NCBI GenBank assembly: GCA_023213315.1
Contig: JAKCPI010005146.1
Location: 124,001-188,000, forward strand
Origin: Euborellia annulipes
Taxonomy: Eukaryota; Arthropoda; Insecta; Dermaptera; Anisolabididae
Reading direction: 5' to 3'
DNA: 64,000 nucleotides
Of the stretch, positions 22,768-33,488 are shown one piece after another (within the stretch, counting starts at the first letter, position 1; each line of letters opens with the position of its first letter). Position numbers and translations under genes: made by a program. Under the pieces are notes generated by a model. It was not told where the DNA came from. It was given only the letters and a program-made list of their open reading frames with translations, and made no database searches.

Positions 22768-25700
22768 CTAAAAAAAAAATTAATTCATTTTTTTTTACTG
22801 GATCGATAAATTTAAGTTCATTTTCTATCTATAGTATGGAAATCTTATATTTTATTAAAATAGAATAAGAAATAAAAACTAATATGATGAAAGGTTGCAT
22901 TCATTTTAAAATTATTAAGTATATGCATGCATATTACTGTACAACTTTTCGTCTGCTTGTTCTGCAGTCGTTTTCAAGTACTGTGCACAGTACTTGAAAA
23001 CGAATGCATAGTAAGCAGTCGAAACGTTGTACCGAAGCAAGTGCACAGTACTTGAATACGACTGCAGAGTAAGCAGTCGAAACGTGGGAAAGTGAGGGAC
23101 AATATTAAGTCCCACCCATGCGTTTTCTACTTGTGATTATTTCATTGTTTTTAAAAAAATATTAAATATTTTTTAATGGAAACTTTCATTGTTCAAACCT
23201 AGAAAATTTCCAATAAAGATTTTCATTTTCTTTTATAAAAAATAATCACAAGTAGAAAGCGCATGGGTGGGACTTAATATTGTCGTTCACTGTACAGTAT
23301 TTATATTTTTAATAAATAATTAATAACAAATGTGGTCTATAATTAAAAACTCCTATAATAATAATAAATTTCTTATTGTATTTATTTAAAATAAAATTTA
23401 TTTAGTTTTAATAAACTTTAGTTTTATCTTATTCAAAATACATTAAAAGGATCTGTGCCATTTAATCGATTGCTCAGTTAGAGCAGGGGTCGGCAACCTG
23501 CGGTCCTTTGCAACTTTTTGCGCGGGCCGCCAAAGCACCAATAATATATTTTTTCTATATTTATTTTTAATAATATTTATACTCGTATATGATATAAAAG
23601 CACTATTTAGGTTACATTTGAATCTGAGGCCGGCATAAAAATTTTTATTTTGAAAATGAATCGCCGTCCGAAAAAAGGGTGCCGACCCCTGAGTTAGCGA
23701 TTTATTAAAAACCCGGGTTCATTCTTAGAACATCCTTATCTCTTTATTTCTCTAGGTAATAAATCTATTTGCTGATATTTTACCTTTATTGTTTCGTAGG
23801 CATCCATTATCACAGAAATAAATAAACTGAGAACCACATAAATATAAAGACTGATAAAACAATAGAGGTAGATTCTGCTGTACCACCAAAGAAGGGGCGA
23901 TTTGAGGGACATAATTGAAAATGTTGCAAACATATCATCTCCATTAATTAAAGCGAAAAGACATTCAGATGTTGTTGCTAGAGAACGGAACTGAAAACAA
24001 AATAAAATACAATCGTTTTTATTAGTTAAAATTTTGTATGTGGAGAAATATTGTTGTGAATGTTTTTCTGGAGGCTTAATTAAGAAAATCCTATATTGTA
24101 TGTCAGAGAGTTGTTATTGGAAATGTGAATGTTGCATTCATTTTAATAAAAAGAGACAAAGAAGGAAAGAATATTTATCAGATATTAGTGATGATTAGAG
24201 CCCGGATGTTGATGCAAATGCATGTTTCTATGGAAGCTGAATGGAAACCATATGTTTGATCTGTGATGGAAACTTTGCAGTTATCCATTTCATGAGTATT
24301 CGATTCGAAAAAACCCTATTTGTTCCGAGCATATATGCATATTTTGGCCTTTTTTGAAGAAATTCCATGCTCAATGCATGTTTTGCCAATTTTTAACCAA
24401 GACAACCTTATTTTCAAGCATATTTTAACATTTTTTTTTAAAGAAAAAAGCATGTTTTGAATATTTTTGTGTAGTTGTTTTTAAAGTCTAATTTATGTGA
24501 CAAAAATTAAAAATTATTTTTTAATTCGCGCTTAACAAGGTGTGATAGAGCATATTTTTACTGTTTTTTCCCTTCATTGTGTATATTTGGTCATTTTATA
24601 ATGAAATTAATGTATGCATATTTTAAGGTTTGATGTGCATGAACATCCGGGCTTTAGTGATGATGTAATGTTGAGTAATGAGAGAAATTCAAAGAGCCCA
24701 TGCCAGAAGAGAAATTAAAAATTTTAAAGCCGTTCCCCAAATCAAGAGGCAAGACATGTTGAAAAGCGAAACCATTCCTTGCAACAATCAATGCCACATT
24801 CCACTGGCAACTTGAATTTATAGAAGCATATAATAATAGATAGTACAAACAAGATTTTATTAAATAAAATTTTTTTTTTATAGATGAAAAAATTATGAAT
24901 CGAGACAATTTTTGTTTTTTGAAAATTGATGCAAAATAACCCAAGTGACAACAGAGCCAAGAATAGTATAAGACAAAAAAGATTTAGAAAGATGCCTGTT
25001 GATGTTAGAGGACGGCAGTTTAAGTTAAATAAACCTGAACCATTATGGTATATGCCCCACGGGACAAACCCCAAGTAGACGTGTATGTAGCAAGAGGAAA
25101 ATGAAAGAGTTTGAGGAAAGTTTAAAGGCAAGGAGCAAAAGAATCAAATATAAAAATTTGATATCTTCATGTTATATTAGAATTGATAATAAGCCCAATA
25201 ATAATAAAAAATGTGGATCTCTGAGAACAAGATTTAGTGACGGTCCATTAATTTAGTATTCTGTCAAAAAATCTTATTGGGATTTAGTATAATAAGAAAT
25301 GATTAACGCATATTATTAGAGATTATTATATCACTCATATAATCAGAGCGTGATTTCCTTACTATGGGGTAGTAAAATTCAAAAGTCCCTCCCCCTCCCT
25401 AAGAAATTTAAATAATTTTTAGTTTTACATTCACTATCAAAAAATTGTACAGTAATTTTAATCGAAAGGCTGGGCGGCTGCATAGTGCGCTCACCGTTTA
25501 ATCAGCCTCTGTACAGTGAGGGACAATATTAAGTCCCATCCATGCGTTTTCTACTTGTGATTATTTCATTGTTTTTAAAAAAATATTATATATTTTTTAA
25601 TGGAAACTTTCATGGCTCAAACCTAGAAAATTTCCAATAAAGATTTTCATTTTCTTCATAAAATCAATGAAATAATCACAAGTAGAAAACGCATGGGTGG

Positions 25701-28700
25701 GACTTAATATTGTCCCTCACTTTACATATTTAATTAATTAGTAAATTTTGTCCCTTTTTTAAACGTCTCATATTATTAACTTTAATAATATGTGCGGCCC
25801 GTGACCCGTGACATTTGCTTTCGTGCCAAGGGTCTCGGGTTCGCATTCCGTACCAGGAAAAATGGTCGGGTCGGATCATTTGAGAAGGGTCAAAAATTTG
25901 TTAAAAATTTCCCCATTGAAAAGCATGGGGCCCTATCTTTACTTTTGAAAAATCAAAGCTAATTAATTATAATAAAAATCTTTTAATTTTGTTTTTCTTT
26001 CATTGACCATCAAAGAAATATCTATGTTGTAATAGGCTTATAATTCATTAATGTCTGTCTGTTCTCCCGAATATCTCCACAACCTGTAGGGATTTTGAAG
26101 GGAATGCTAAAAAAGACCAGAATAGGAAAGGAAGGTCTGCCGCGGCCGCCCGCTTTTGGCTGGTATTCAAAATTGTAATATTAGGCATTGCACATGAAAT
26201 GAGTTATATTCAATTGTGACACACAACTTCATGTTAATAATACATTACTTTTACGTAATTGAGAAATTATGTATTATTATTAGGGATGTTCAATTATGGA
26301 AAAAAATAATCGATTATCGATTATGAAAAATAATCGAATATTCCGATTAATCGATTATGGTAAATAATCGAATATTGCGATTAATCGATTATGGTAAATA
26401 ATCGAATATTGCGATTAATCGATTATGGTAAATAATCGATTATTCTGGTTGCTTGATTATCGTAAATAATCGATTAAATCTATTTCATTCTACCTTTTTT
26501 TTTAGTAAATTTTCCCCGCTATTTTTTATGAAAATAATCGGTAAATAATCGATTATTTTGAACAGCCCTAATTACTAATTATTATTAAAGTGTGTCTCAG
26601 TCAAGTGAATTTGCCTTATTTCATGTGGTCCCAATTTTTTTTTTTTTGAAAATAAATGAAAGCAATAAGAAAATGATAAGACAAGAGAAATATAAGTACC
26701 TTCATATGATAAGGCCCCAAAATAAGCCAACCACAAAAAGTAAATCCAGCATAAATCAAAAGAGCACAAAGTAGGAATCTAGCCACCTTTGGTGCAGCTT
26801 TTTTCAGTGTAAGGATGACTACCTTAAAAATAAAAAGAAAAAAATTATGTCTTTTAAGTTATCATATTAATAGAAAAGATTTCTTCCTTTAGTCTAGAAA
26901 TGTAGAGTTTCACATTGTGGAATATACAAGTATTTATTTAAAAAAAAAAAAGAACGTTGTTTAATTATATACTCCTTTCATAAACATGGGCCAGAGAAAT
27001 ATTTTTTTTATTAATATTTTGTAGTCTGATTTAAAAATTTTTTAAATATAATTTCCAATTTTTATTTATTTAAATTTTACTGTATAAAAAAACTTTTGAA
27101 AGCTGTTCCCAAAAAAATTGCTTCTCTCTGAACCTGTTAATCAGAAACAATTTAGGAAATATATATTTCTTCTTTATATATAGAGAGAGAAGATAGTTGA
27201 ATTTCTTTCATAAAAAAAAAAATATTACTGGCTCAAAGAAATTATTACTCCTCAAATTAATTGCGAGATTTTTGAATTACATTTATATTTATTTATTTGA
27301 AAGACTTACGTTATATGTTTTAAAAAATCCTAAATATCTCAATACTCCAAACCAAACAAGGAGATTTCCAGTTCCTAAGAAGACACTACAAATATTCCAC
27401 TGATCTCCAGCAAATTGCTAAAATGAAAATAAATTATTAAGATAAGAAATGAAATTCAAATTGAGTATTAATAATATAAAAGAGCAAAATTAACTAAAGA
27501 TAAAAAAGAAATAAATTCATTAAAATTTATGATGCAAAGAAGAAAATCCTATATTTGAAATTTTTTTCTTTTTTTTATGTTAATTTGTAGTCTAGGTCAT
27601 TTAGATTTTATAAATATAGCCCAATGATTTAATCCCATAGGGACGTTTTGGAGCCTACAAGCCACTTATCTTCAGGACATAGGTTGTCCAACAAATACCA
27701 AATTATAGTAAATTTTATTAATATAAGAATATTCGCATTAATTATTTATTAAAAATACTGTACAAAGTTTCAACTGCTTATTCTACAGTCGTTTTTAAGT
27801 ACTGTGTACTTGCTCCGACTCAAGTGAAGTAACCTCTAATGGACCGTTACGACATCTTTCATAGGAATGACTGTAGATCTGATGCTCTTGTATATAAAAT
27901 GCACGTAACAGTCCCTTAGAGGTTAGTTCACTTGAGTCGGAGCAAGTACACAGTACTTGAAAACGACTGCAGAGGGCAGTCGAAACGTTGTACAGTATTA
28001 ATTTTAATATAATTAAAAACCCCCATAATAATAATAATAATAATACAAACCACAAAAGCTTTAAAAAACACATTTTTGATGAATATACTAATATTCGTTA
28101 AATTTTGCTCTTTAAATATGTTTATTACCTTTTTTTCTATTTTTTCTTTTATTGCTGAACCAATTATAATTAGAATATCATTTATTATTATCATAATATA
28201 CCAAAGATTTAGAAATTCCAGTCTACTATCAACGCTTAGCTTTTTATTATAAGTTGTTTCGAAAAATTCAATTGTGTCCTAAAAACAAAAATATATTTAT
28301 TAATTAATAATAATTAAACATTATTATAGTTAATCAAAAGTTACCCATTTCAATTGTTGCGCTCGATAAATCGCTCTACTACAAAGTATCAAAGAAATAC
28401 TACAAATAATAATAACAAAACAGTTGAGAGTGCTTCTGATTACAGATTCCAATTTATCATTTGCTAAAAAAAAAAAAAAAAAAAAGAGAAATTTGAATGT
28501 TAAAAAATTTTTGAGATAAAATTGCAATATCTGGAGTAATTTTTCAGAAAAGATCTAAGAAATTAATGGAGTAAAAATTTTAAATTTGTTAGAAATTATA
28601 AAAAAAATATTTTCTATACTTTAAAACTTATTCATTTGAGTATTGGGGTTTGAAAATTCTTTTAAAAGATTAATGGTATCATATTTTGATAAGGATTTCA

Positions 28701-31700
28701 ATATCAATATCATTCATTTTTTACACAAAATCAAATCAATAATAATAATAATCAGTTTAGTTCAGGTAAGTTTAGATCAGGTTAGTTCACTCGGTTCAGT
28801 CGGAGCAAGTGTACAATACTTGAAAAGTAAGCAGTCGAAATGTTGTACATTATTTATATTTTTAATATATAATTAATAAAAAAAATTAGGTCTATAATTA
28901 AAAACTCCCATAATAATAATAATCACTTGTTGAAAAAGTGGAAATTCAATAGCATCGTTTGTCCAGATAGGTATATACTGATGTGTGTCAAGAACCTTTA
29001 AAATGTTATTTGAAAAAAATCTTACTTATATATTCTATATCTCCTTTACAGACTAATCGAAGAGCATCTGCATCTAATGAGAGAAGCATTTGGCCATCGT
29101 GATCTTCGTTGTCAAATATGATCTTAAAAAAACAAAGACAAGAAAAGTTTAAAAAAAAAAAAAAAACTAAAATAAGAGTATATAAAATAAAAAAAACAAA
29201 CCTTGATTAAAAATTGGTAACAATCCGGTGGCGAAAAAGGGCCAGCGGCTTTCAAATTGACCGTCTTTAAAGACAATTCTAAATTTGCTTTGACTAATGA
29301 TGAAAAATTGATTACAACTTTTTTTTCATCAAAATAATCTTTACTCGAAAATTCCGAAGCCTTGCCTTCTTCTACTGTTATATTGAGACAGTCTGAAAAA
29401 AATTCAAAAAATGTCCAGAGGGTGCAATATTCCTAATCTAACGGAAACTCATCTGGCCAATTTCCTTTGTAAATAATGTAATTGGAGTCTGAAACGGGTT
29501 TTTCCCTTTGAAGAAATAAACATCAGATGATCTTTGGTATATAAATTATTTAATGAGTCAACATCCGCCATGTAGTAATTTTTTTTAATAAAGTGATAGT
29601 ATACATATTATATTAATTTTTTTTAACTATAATTCCTTTTATAAGATTCGCTTTATTTATTATAATAAATATATATATATATATATAAGTTATATATAAT
29701 CTGGTGTGACTGGTCGCACAGCACTCAGCTTTCTCTTATCTTAGGGAATCGAAAGTTGTGTACTGTGCTTGTCACACTAGATTTTTTTGTGTCGAGATAT
29801 ATTTATTTTCCCCTAGCACCTTAGTTCCAAACTTGCGTTTGAAAAAATCTGAAATACTATATCAGTAAAGTGTGCTTCAAATAATTTTCAGGGCAAAATG
29901 AGAATATACATTTTAAAGAGGATCTAAAAAATAAATTATATATATATTTTAAAATTTTATTTTATTTTTTTTATTATGGGGGTTGCATCTTCAAAAAAAA
30001 ATCATGAATACTGCTCTGATTAAGGATAGTAACTATTTAATATCTGGAAGTGAATTTGGAGATAATCGGTTATATAAGCTGAATAAATAAATAATTTTTT
30101 TTTTTAAAAAAAAAATTATTATTTTTATTGTTTAAATAAAAATTTTGAAAAAAAGCGCATCTGATGTTTGACAGCTTGATGTCAGGATTTGTTATATAAC
30201 AATATTTGATAATCAATTGATAAGATTAAGATATTATTTATTATATGTTTATGTGTTTAACTAAAGTGAATATGAAGCATTAGTTGAAAAAATATATATA
30301 CTTACTTTCTTCAATTTTGCTATCAAAAACGTAGCTTTCATTAAAACCAAAAATAATTCCTTTTTTATAGTGGTACAGACATATGAGTGTTGGTGACATT
30401 GAATTATCCTCTCGTGTATAAAAATAAGGACCAATCGCATTTGAAATATTGGCATACTAAAAAAAAAATATTAATTTATTCTTTCTGGGCCATGTTGATT
30501 TTTTAGTTAACAAAAATGAAAGACCTCGGAATTCGAACCACACAAATTTCGAGTAACTTAGAATCCGAACAAAAGGTAAAAGTAATTTGTACCTCAGAAT
30601 TGATTTAAGCTATGCAGTTTGGAAAACGAACGCCTGGCAAGTGCGAGTGGCATTTATTTGTTTTTATTTCAATATGATTCGCCTTTGTTATTTGGTTACA
30701 GTGATTTATGATTAAATGTTTGGTTTGCACTTTGAGCCATCACAAATTAAGCCCTTTGCCCAATTATTTCCCATTTCTTTATCCCAGAATATGATTTTTG
30801 AGATTAGTTGAAGCATCTGGAGTTTATTTTGTTAAGCCACTCGTCTCTTCACAATATTAACAATGTGCTACTATATTTATTAATAGTAAAATCAATTTAA
30901 AAATTTGATTTTGATAGATTCAGAATGAAAAATAATTTAGTTTCAATTATAGGGGGTGGAACTAGAAACGACTTGGAATTCGATTCCCTGTTCGGAAACA
31001 ATTAAGTTCGAAATTCGAGGTTCTAGTGTATATAAATAATCTTATTTATATATTAAAGAAGGAATTATTAATAAAATTTAATTTTCCTAATATGAATCAA
31101 AAACCTTAAGAAAAGAAATTATCTTCAAAAGTGGAAAGAGGTGAAAAGTAATTTAAAATGAACTTTACTTAAAATAACAAAATGAACATTTGAAATATTT
31201 ATTCAATGATAGTATCTTTCATATATTCTACGCTGATCAATAACAATAGAAATCGCTAATAAATGCTATTGCAAGGCCGGTAAATTAGACTTTTCCGGAC
31301 TACATAATAAAATTAGGGTCTAAAAGAAACATGCTTCGTGTCTAGTGGCAATGTTCTAGAGATAAGTGAGACCGAAATTCGAAATAATAGTAGATCTTGG
31401 TCTTTGAGGCACTAAAGTTTTGGTAAATTATTGGTAAACCCATAAATTACTTAAAAAAATCTCATGATTTTCTTTTCCTAAATCTAGAATAAATATTTCA
31501 TTTGTTCTTTCATTTATTTTACAATATTTCAATAATGGCCGTTGCTAATCCTTTATTAAATTATTTACTTAAAAAAAATACTTACTCCCATTATAGCATA
31601 GTCTATAGTTTTATAAAAATCGTCGATTTGATAAATCGCAAGCGGTCCAATTGCTGGGGGTAAGAATTTACTTCTCTTGTGGTATCCCAGCCTTTTAAAA

Positions 31701-33488
31701 ATAGATGAGAAAAGGCGATACGATTATCCCAGGTATAATTGACATGGGTGTAGCGGGTATGTGCAAAAAGACATAGCTAAAACAATTTCAAAAGTGAATT
31801 GAATTAAAAGATTGATATATAGTATCAAATCTTAGTAATAATTTATAAATATAAAAATAAGGTTAAATTTTCCAAAAGTGAAGATATGTTCTTGAGGAGG
31901 AATAGTGAAAAAAATTTGAGAATAAATGGATAATTAAACAGTGTTAGCTGTAAGTTTCAAAAGAAACGTGAATTTTAAATGCATTTAGAATTTATTGATG
32001 AAAGAAAAGTCATTCAAATAATTAAATAAAAAAAAAAAAGATTACTAGTCAAACGATCATGAGATGCAAAGTTTTGCAAATTCGTTTCCTTTAGAAACAA
32101 GAGCTGGTGTATTTTTTTCTGTTTGTAAAGAAAAATTTAAAATTTCATTCAACTGTGAAATTTTATATATATATTGATAAGAGAAGTGGCTGTTCAACAA
32201 TTAGAATGATAGACAGAAAGAGAGGATGTCAGCCTCTATCGAATAAAAATCTCAATCCAGAAGACGTTTCGGTTTTACTTAAATAAATCCATCATCAGTT
32301 CTTAAGAAATTATTGGCAATCTCAAGGTGTACACCATCGAGATGCAGATAGAGTTGTTATATATATAAAGATATACAAAATTATATAAAAATACAATATT
32401 TGCATATCAGATGTCATATGCTCATCAGTCAACACGGCCAAGTCTCTTCTGAATTGAGATTTTTATTCGATAGAGGCTGTCTTTTTTGTTGACATCCTCT
32501 CTTCCTGTCTGTCATTTTATATAAATTATTAAAGGTGAAATAAAGATTTAAAAATTGAGAATGTAGAATTTGAATCTGGATGGTGGTAGAAAAATCTAAG
32601 AAAATTATGAAGAAGTTTTATATTATATATTAGTGATAGTAGATAAATATTGTAAAAAAAGTATATATTTACCTGAATAGTTACTAAAATAATTTTAACA
32701 ACTTGTACGACAAATTTATAAGGAAATCGACGTTTAGCTTGCCATTTTTCTATTGGGTTCATAAAAAAAATCTCAATTTCCTTCTAAATCTCTCTTCGGT
32801 TATTACTGGAGTGGGACGCAAAAAAGAAGTTCTTGTTGTGTTAATTAATGTGTCTAAATCTGAAACAAGCAAGACTAAACGGTCAAATGAGAGAAACTGT
32901 CACTGTTGGCTTTTTGGATAAAAAAAAAGAGCAAGAATCCAAAAATAGTATTTTTTGAACTAATCTAGGTTCAATTCATTTCAGTTTTAAATTTTGAATA
33001 TATATATTAAAAATTTTCAAGGGATATTCATAATGAATTTTTTCCAACGCTATAAATAAATTAAACCATATCATTATCAAGTTAACAAACACTTATATAT
33101 TTTTAATTATCACAGGTTTTTCGAAAATATTACTGATTTCTAATTTCTGAGAAAAATGCAATTCTTTTACAATATAATAAAAATTATAAATATATTTTCT
33201 ATTCCATAAAACAGAAATTCAAGATTAAAATCTCAAAAATATGGTCATTCTACCAACAAAGAAAGTAAAAAACAATTTGACGTTTTCTTTGTGATGAAAT
33301 AACAAAGCCACTAAGCTATAAGCATTCAAATATGTCAATCAGAGATAAATATAAAATTAATTACCATCTATATAGTCATTTTCAACATCACAATTTTCAA
33401 GGGATGTTTTCGAATTGGTCCTTGGTGGGTTTACTCTTGTTGTGGTTGTCTCTTCTTTAAACCATTCATTTATATTTTCTCTTTCCAT
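22618..33488 (-). CDS. Trpml: Mucolipin (TRPML) endolysosomal cation channel, 12 coding exons
   Basis: Mucolipins are tetrameric six-helix, calcium- and iron-permeable channels of late endosomes and lysosomes, gated by PI(3,5)P2. All 12 exons are seen with GT-AG borders and matching phases: 33365-33488, 32673-32859, 31586-31776, 30306-30456, 29202-29392, 29026-29122, 28345-28463, 28129-28278, 27310-27417, 26700-26822, 23784-23990, 22618-22767. The product is about 599 residues, normal for the family. The N-terminal region with EERFRRKL precedes S1 (about 85-110). A lumenal polycystin-mucolipin domain follows; its cysteines 194/220 and 276/307 have exactly the spacing of the two disulfides of mammalian TRPML1. 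Then come S2-S5, the filter NGDD (497-500), S6, and a tail ending in CCC, a likely palmitoylation site. Exons 2 and 3 each lack one base in a homopolymer. Both deletions follow the pattern of long-read errors, but a recent pseudogene is not excluded. Confidence 0.93.
22937..22988 (-). ncRNA. Family A hammerhead-like motif
   Basis: Minus strand: GTAC, TTGAAAA, stem II ACTGC/GCAG region with loop AGAACAA, GAAA, AGTT, GTAC. Stem I is GTAC on GTAC. Carries U3/A8. Confidence 0.55.
22985..23034 (+). ncRNA. Family A hammerhead-like motif, second copy
   Basis: Plus strand: GTAC-TTGAAAA, a mutated 5' strand of stem II, GCAGTC, GAAACGTT, GTAC. It overlaps the minus-strand motif head to head through CAGTACTTG/GTACTGTGC. 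Confidence 0.5.
23041..23087 (+). ncRNA. Family A hammerhead-like motif, third copy
   Basis: Plus strand: GTAC-TTGAATA-CGACTGC-loop-GCAGTC-GAAACGT, then interrupted by the family G MITE, which has removed the 3' strand of stem I. Tandem to the copy at 22985. Confidence 0.5.
23090..23293. mobile_element. Palindromic MITE, family G
   Basis: GTGAGGGACAATATTAAGTC on the left, mirrored on the right by GACTTAATATTGTCGTTCAC. Inserted in the family A hammerhead-like copy at 23041. Confidence 0.75.
23484..23691. mobile_element. hAT MITE with 8-bp target duplication
   Basis: Termini CAGGGGTCGGCAACCT and GGTGCCGACCCCTG are inverted repeats of the classic hAT type. Flanks AGTTAGAG and AGTTAGCG match at 7 of 8 positions. 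Confidence 0.8.
23784..23990 (-). CDS. Trpml: TRPML exon 11, pore helix, selectivity filter and S6
   Basis: 69 codons. [20 protein letters not shown] holds the pore helix and the filter NGDD (497-500), followed by S6 and the sequence [12 protein letters not shown] acceptor, AAG|GTAAAA donor. Confidence 0.95.
24196..24656. mobile_element. hAT MITE with perfect 8-bp target duplication
   Basis: Termini TAGAGCCCGGATGTTGATGC and TGCATGAACATCCGGGCTTTA. Flanks are GTGATGAT on both sides. The interior repeats GCATGTTTTG/GCATATTTT-like words and has no ORF. Confidence 0.85.
25514..25722. mobile_element. Palindromic MITE, family G
   Basis: CAGTGAGGGACAATATTAAG, mirrored by CTTAATATTGTCCCTCAC, flanked by TA on both sides. 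Nearly palindromic through its length. Confidence 0.8.
25795..25960 (+). repeat. tRNA-like SINE head
   Basis: GGCCCGTGACCCGTGACATT followed by a B box (GGGTTCGCATTCC). The body GAAAAATGGTCGGGTCGG... has no partner in the window. A related head with CGGGTTCGCATCCCG is at 41031. Confidence 0.45.
26290..26567. mobile_element. hAT-like MITE with internal tandem repeats
   Basis: Termini TAGGGATGTTCAA and TTGAACAGCCCTA. Inside, a unit of about 30 bases (AATAATCGAATATTGCGATT...) is repeated four times, leaving many ATCGATT words. Confidence 0.65.
26700..26822 (-). CDS. Trpml: TRPML exon 10, S4-S5 linker and S5
   Basis: 41 codons: [16 protein letters not shown], then S5 ([19 protein letters not shown]). 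The [11 protein letters not shown] block is nearly invariant in the family. Confidence 0.93.
27310..27417 (-). CDS. Trpml: TRPML exon 9, transmembrane helix S4
   Basis: 36 codons; LLGTGN-like [19 protein letters not shown] is the S4 / S4-S5 linker signature of mucolipins. Donor AAC|GTAAGT. Confidence 0.92.
27640..27690 (-). ncRNA. Decayed hammerhead relic
   Basis: Minus strand: core CTGAAGA intact, but stem II is degenerate and the GAAA box reads CAAAA. Outer stem I strands CCTAT and ATGGG still pair. Not expected to cleave. Confidence 0.4.
27757..27807 (-). ncRNA. Family A hammerhead-like motif
   Basis: Minus strand: GTAC-TTAAAAA-CGACTGT-loop-GCAGTT-GAAACTTTGTAC. One further core change (G5 to A), so probably inactive. 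Confidence 0.45.
27947..27998 (+). ncRNA. Family A hammerhead-like motif
   Basis: Plus strand: GTAC-TTGAAAA-CGACTGC-AGAG-GGCAGTC-GAAACGTT-GTAC. Stem I (GTAC/GTAC) and stem II pair fully. Core has U3 and A8. Confidence 0.6.
28129..28278 (-). CDS. Trpml: TRPML exon 8, S2-S3 linker and S3
   Basis: Exactly 50 codons in phase 0. [20 protein letters not shown] is the conserved mucolipin S3 segment, followed by a lysine-rich loop ending at the donor AAG|GTAATA. Confidence 0.92.
28345..28463 (-). CDS. Trpml: TRPML exon 7, transmembrane helix S2
   Basis: Encodes [18 protein letters not shown], the S2 helix, followed by a basic cytosolic turn. The acceptor has a long polypyrimidine tract and the donor is TGG|GTAACT. 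Confidence 0.9.
28780..28925 (+). mobile_element. Family A element, half copy
   Basis: Starts near TCAGTCGGAGCAAGTGTACA and ends AATTAAAAACTCCCATAATA. The motif at 28806-28850 retains TTGAAAA and GCAGTCGAAATGTTGTAC but has lost the 5' strand of stem II. In TRPML intron 6. Confidence 0.6.
29026..29122 (-). CDS. Trpml: TRPML exon 6, lumenal domain
   Basis: Opens with [16 protein letters not shown], matching the conserved I-x-FDN-x-x-H/D-x-G block, and includes Cys307 (RLVCKG), partner of Cys276. Donor A|GTAAGA, phase 1. Confidence 0.9.
29202..29392 (-). CDS. Trpml: TRPML exon 5, lumenal domain
   Basis: Phase 1 to phase 0, with CAG acceptor and AAG|GTTTGT donor. It holds Cys220 (NCLNITV) and Cys276 in the conserved PDCYQF motif. 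Confidence 0.9.
29697..29935 (-). repeat. Family B repeat, partial
   Basis: CTGGTGTGACTGGTCGCACA tail, TTTTGTGTCGAGATATATTT, then GGGCAAAATGAGAATATACA. Inside TRPML intron 4. Confidence 0.65.
30306..30456 (-). CDS. Trpml: TRPML exon 4, lumenal polycystin-mucolipin domain
   Basis: 50 codons plus one base, with AG|TATGCC acceptor and A|GTAAGT donor. It contains [10 protein letters not shown] and Cys194 (TLICLYHY), the first partner of the predicted lumenal disulfide with Cys220. Confidence 0.9.
30457..31585. other. TRPML intron 3, no repeat recognised
   Basis: AT-rich; nothing beyond the splice signals was recognised. Confidence 0.6.
31586..31776 (-). CDS. Trpml: TRPML exon 3, S1 end and start of lumenal domain; one-base deletion
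   Basis: Begins in phase 0 with LCLFAHTRY and continues [14 protein letters not shown], a well-conserved mucolipin block. The second half ([20 protein letters not shown]) is in another frame. The break is at a run of five C (coding strand, about 31655) where six restore the frame. The exon has 191 bases where 192 are expected. Confidence 0.88.
32205..32525. repeat. Foldback element with hammerhead, TRPML intron 2
   Basis: GACAGAAAGAGAGGATGTCA...CCTCTATCGAATAAAAATCT on the left is mirrored by AGATTTTTATTCGATAGAGG...GACATCCTCTCTTCCTGTC on the right, with a unique centre of about 130 bases. Confidence 0.7.
32256..32306 (-). ncRNA. Hammerhead ribozyme, intact core
   Basis: Minus strand: AAGAA, core CTGATGA, stem II GG..TTTA/TAAA..CC with one A-A mismatch, GAAA, CGTC (cleavage between 32263 and 32262), then TTCT. 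Stem I pairs AGAA with TTCT. The right arm of the foldback keeps only a core-like CTGATGAG fragment near 32425. Confidence 0.78.
32673..32859 (-). CDS. Trpml: TRPML exon 2, proximal N-terminus and start of S1; one-base deletion
   Basis: Acceptor TTTCAG above 32859, donor CAG|GTAAAT at 32673. It encodes the family signature EERFRRKL followed by [17 protein letters not shown] and the first turns of helix S1. Between them the genome has eight T on the coding strand where nine are needed for the conserved Phe-Phe-Phe-Met, so the two halves lie in different frames. Confidence 0.88.
33365..33488 (-). CDS. Trpml: TRPML exon 1, start codon and N-terminal cytosolic tail
   Basis: The ATG at 33488 opens a 41-codon exon that ends at the donor G|GTAATT and leaves one base (phase 1). 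The sequence is acidic and threonine-rich ([13 protein letters not shown]). The joined codon with exon 2 gives Asp. The start is the only in-frame ATG in the exon; an unseen upstream coding exon cannot be excluded because mucolipin N-termini vary. Confidence 0.75.

Larger units (their letters stand above)
22768..23783. other. TRPML intron 11 with repeat insertions
   Basis: Contains family A hammerhead-like copies, a family G MITE and a hAT MITE, each listed separately. Confidence 0.8.
23991..26699. other. TRPML intron 10 with repeats
   Basis: The largest TRPML intron. It holds two hAT elements, a family G MITE and a tRNA-like SINE head. A 129-codon minus-strand ORF (24742-25131) shows no recognisable domain and low-complexity hydrophobic composition. 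Confidence 0.7.
27740..28060. mobile_element. Family A element, inverted hammerhead pair
   Basis: Left copy at 27757 and right copy at 27947 face each other around GCTCCGACTCAAGTGAAGTA and its reverse complement. The right end shows AATTAAAAACCCCCATAATA and a TAA-repeat. Lies in TRPML intron 8. Confidence 0.7.

Noticed and set aside
24742..25131. 129-codon minus-strand ORF inside TRPML intron 10
   Set aside because: Composition is typical of AT-rich noncoding DNA, no domain or conserved block, and no splice sites joining it to TRPML exons.
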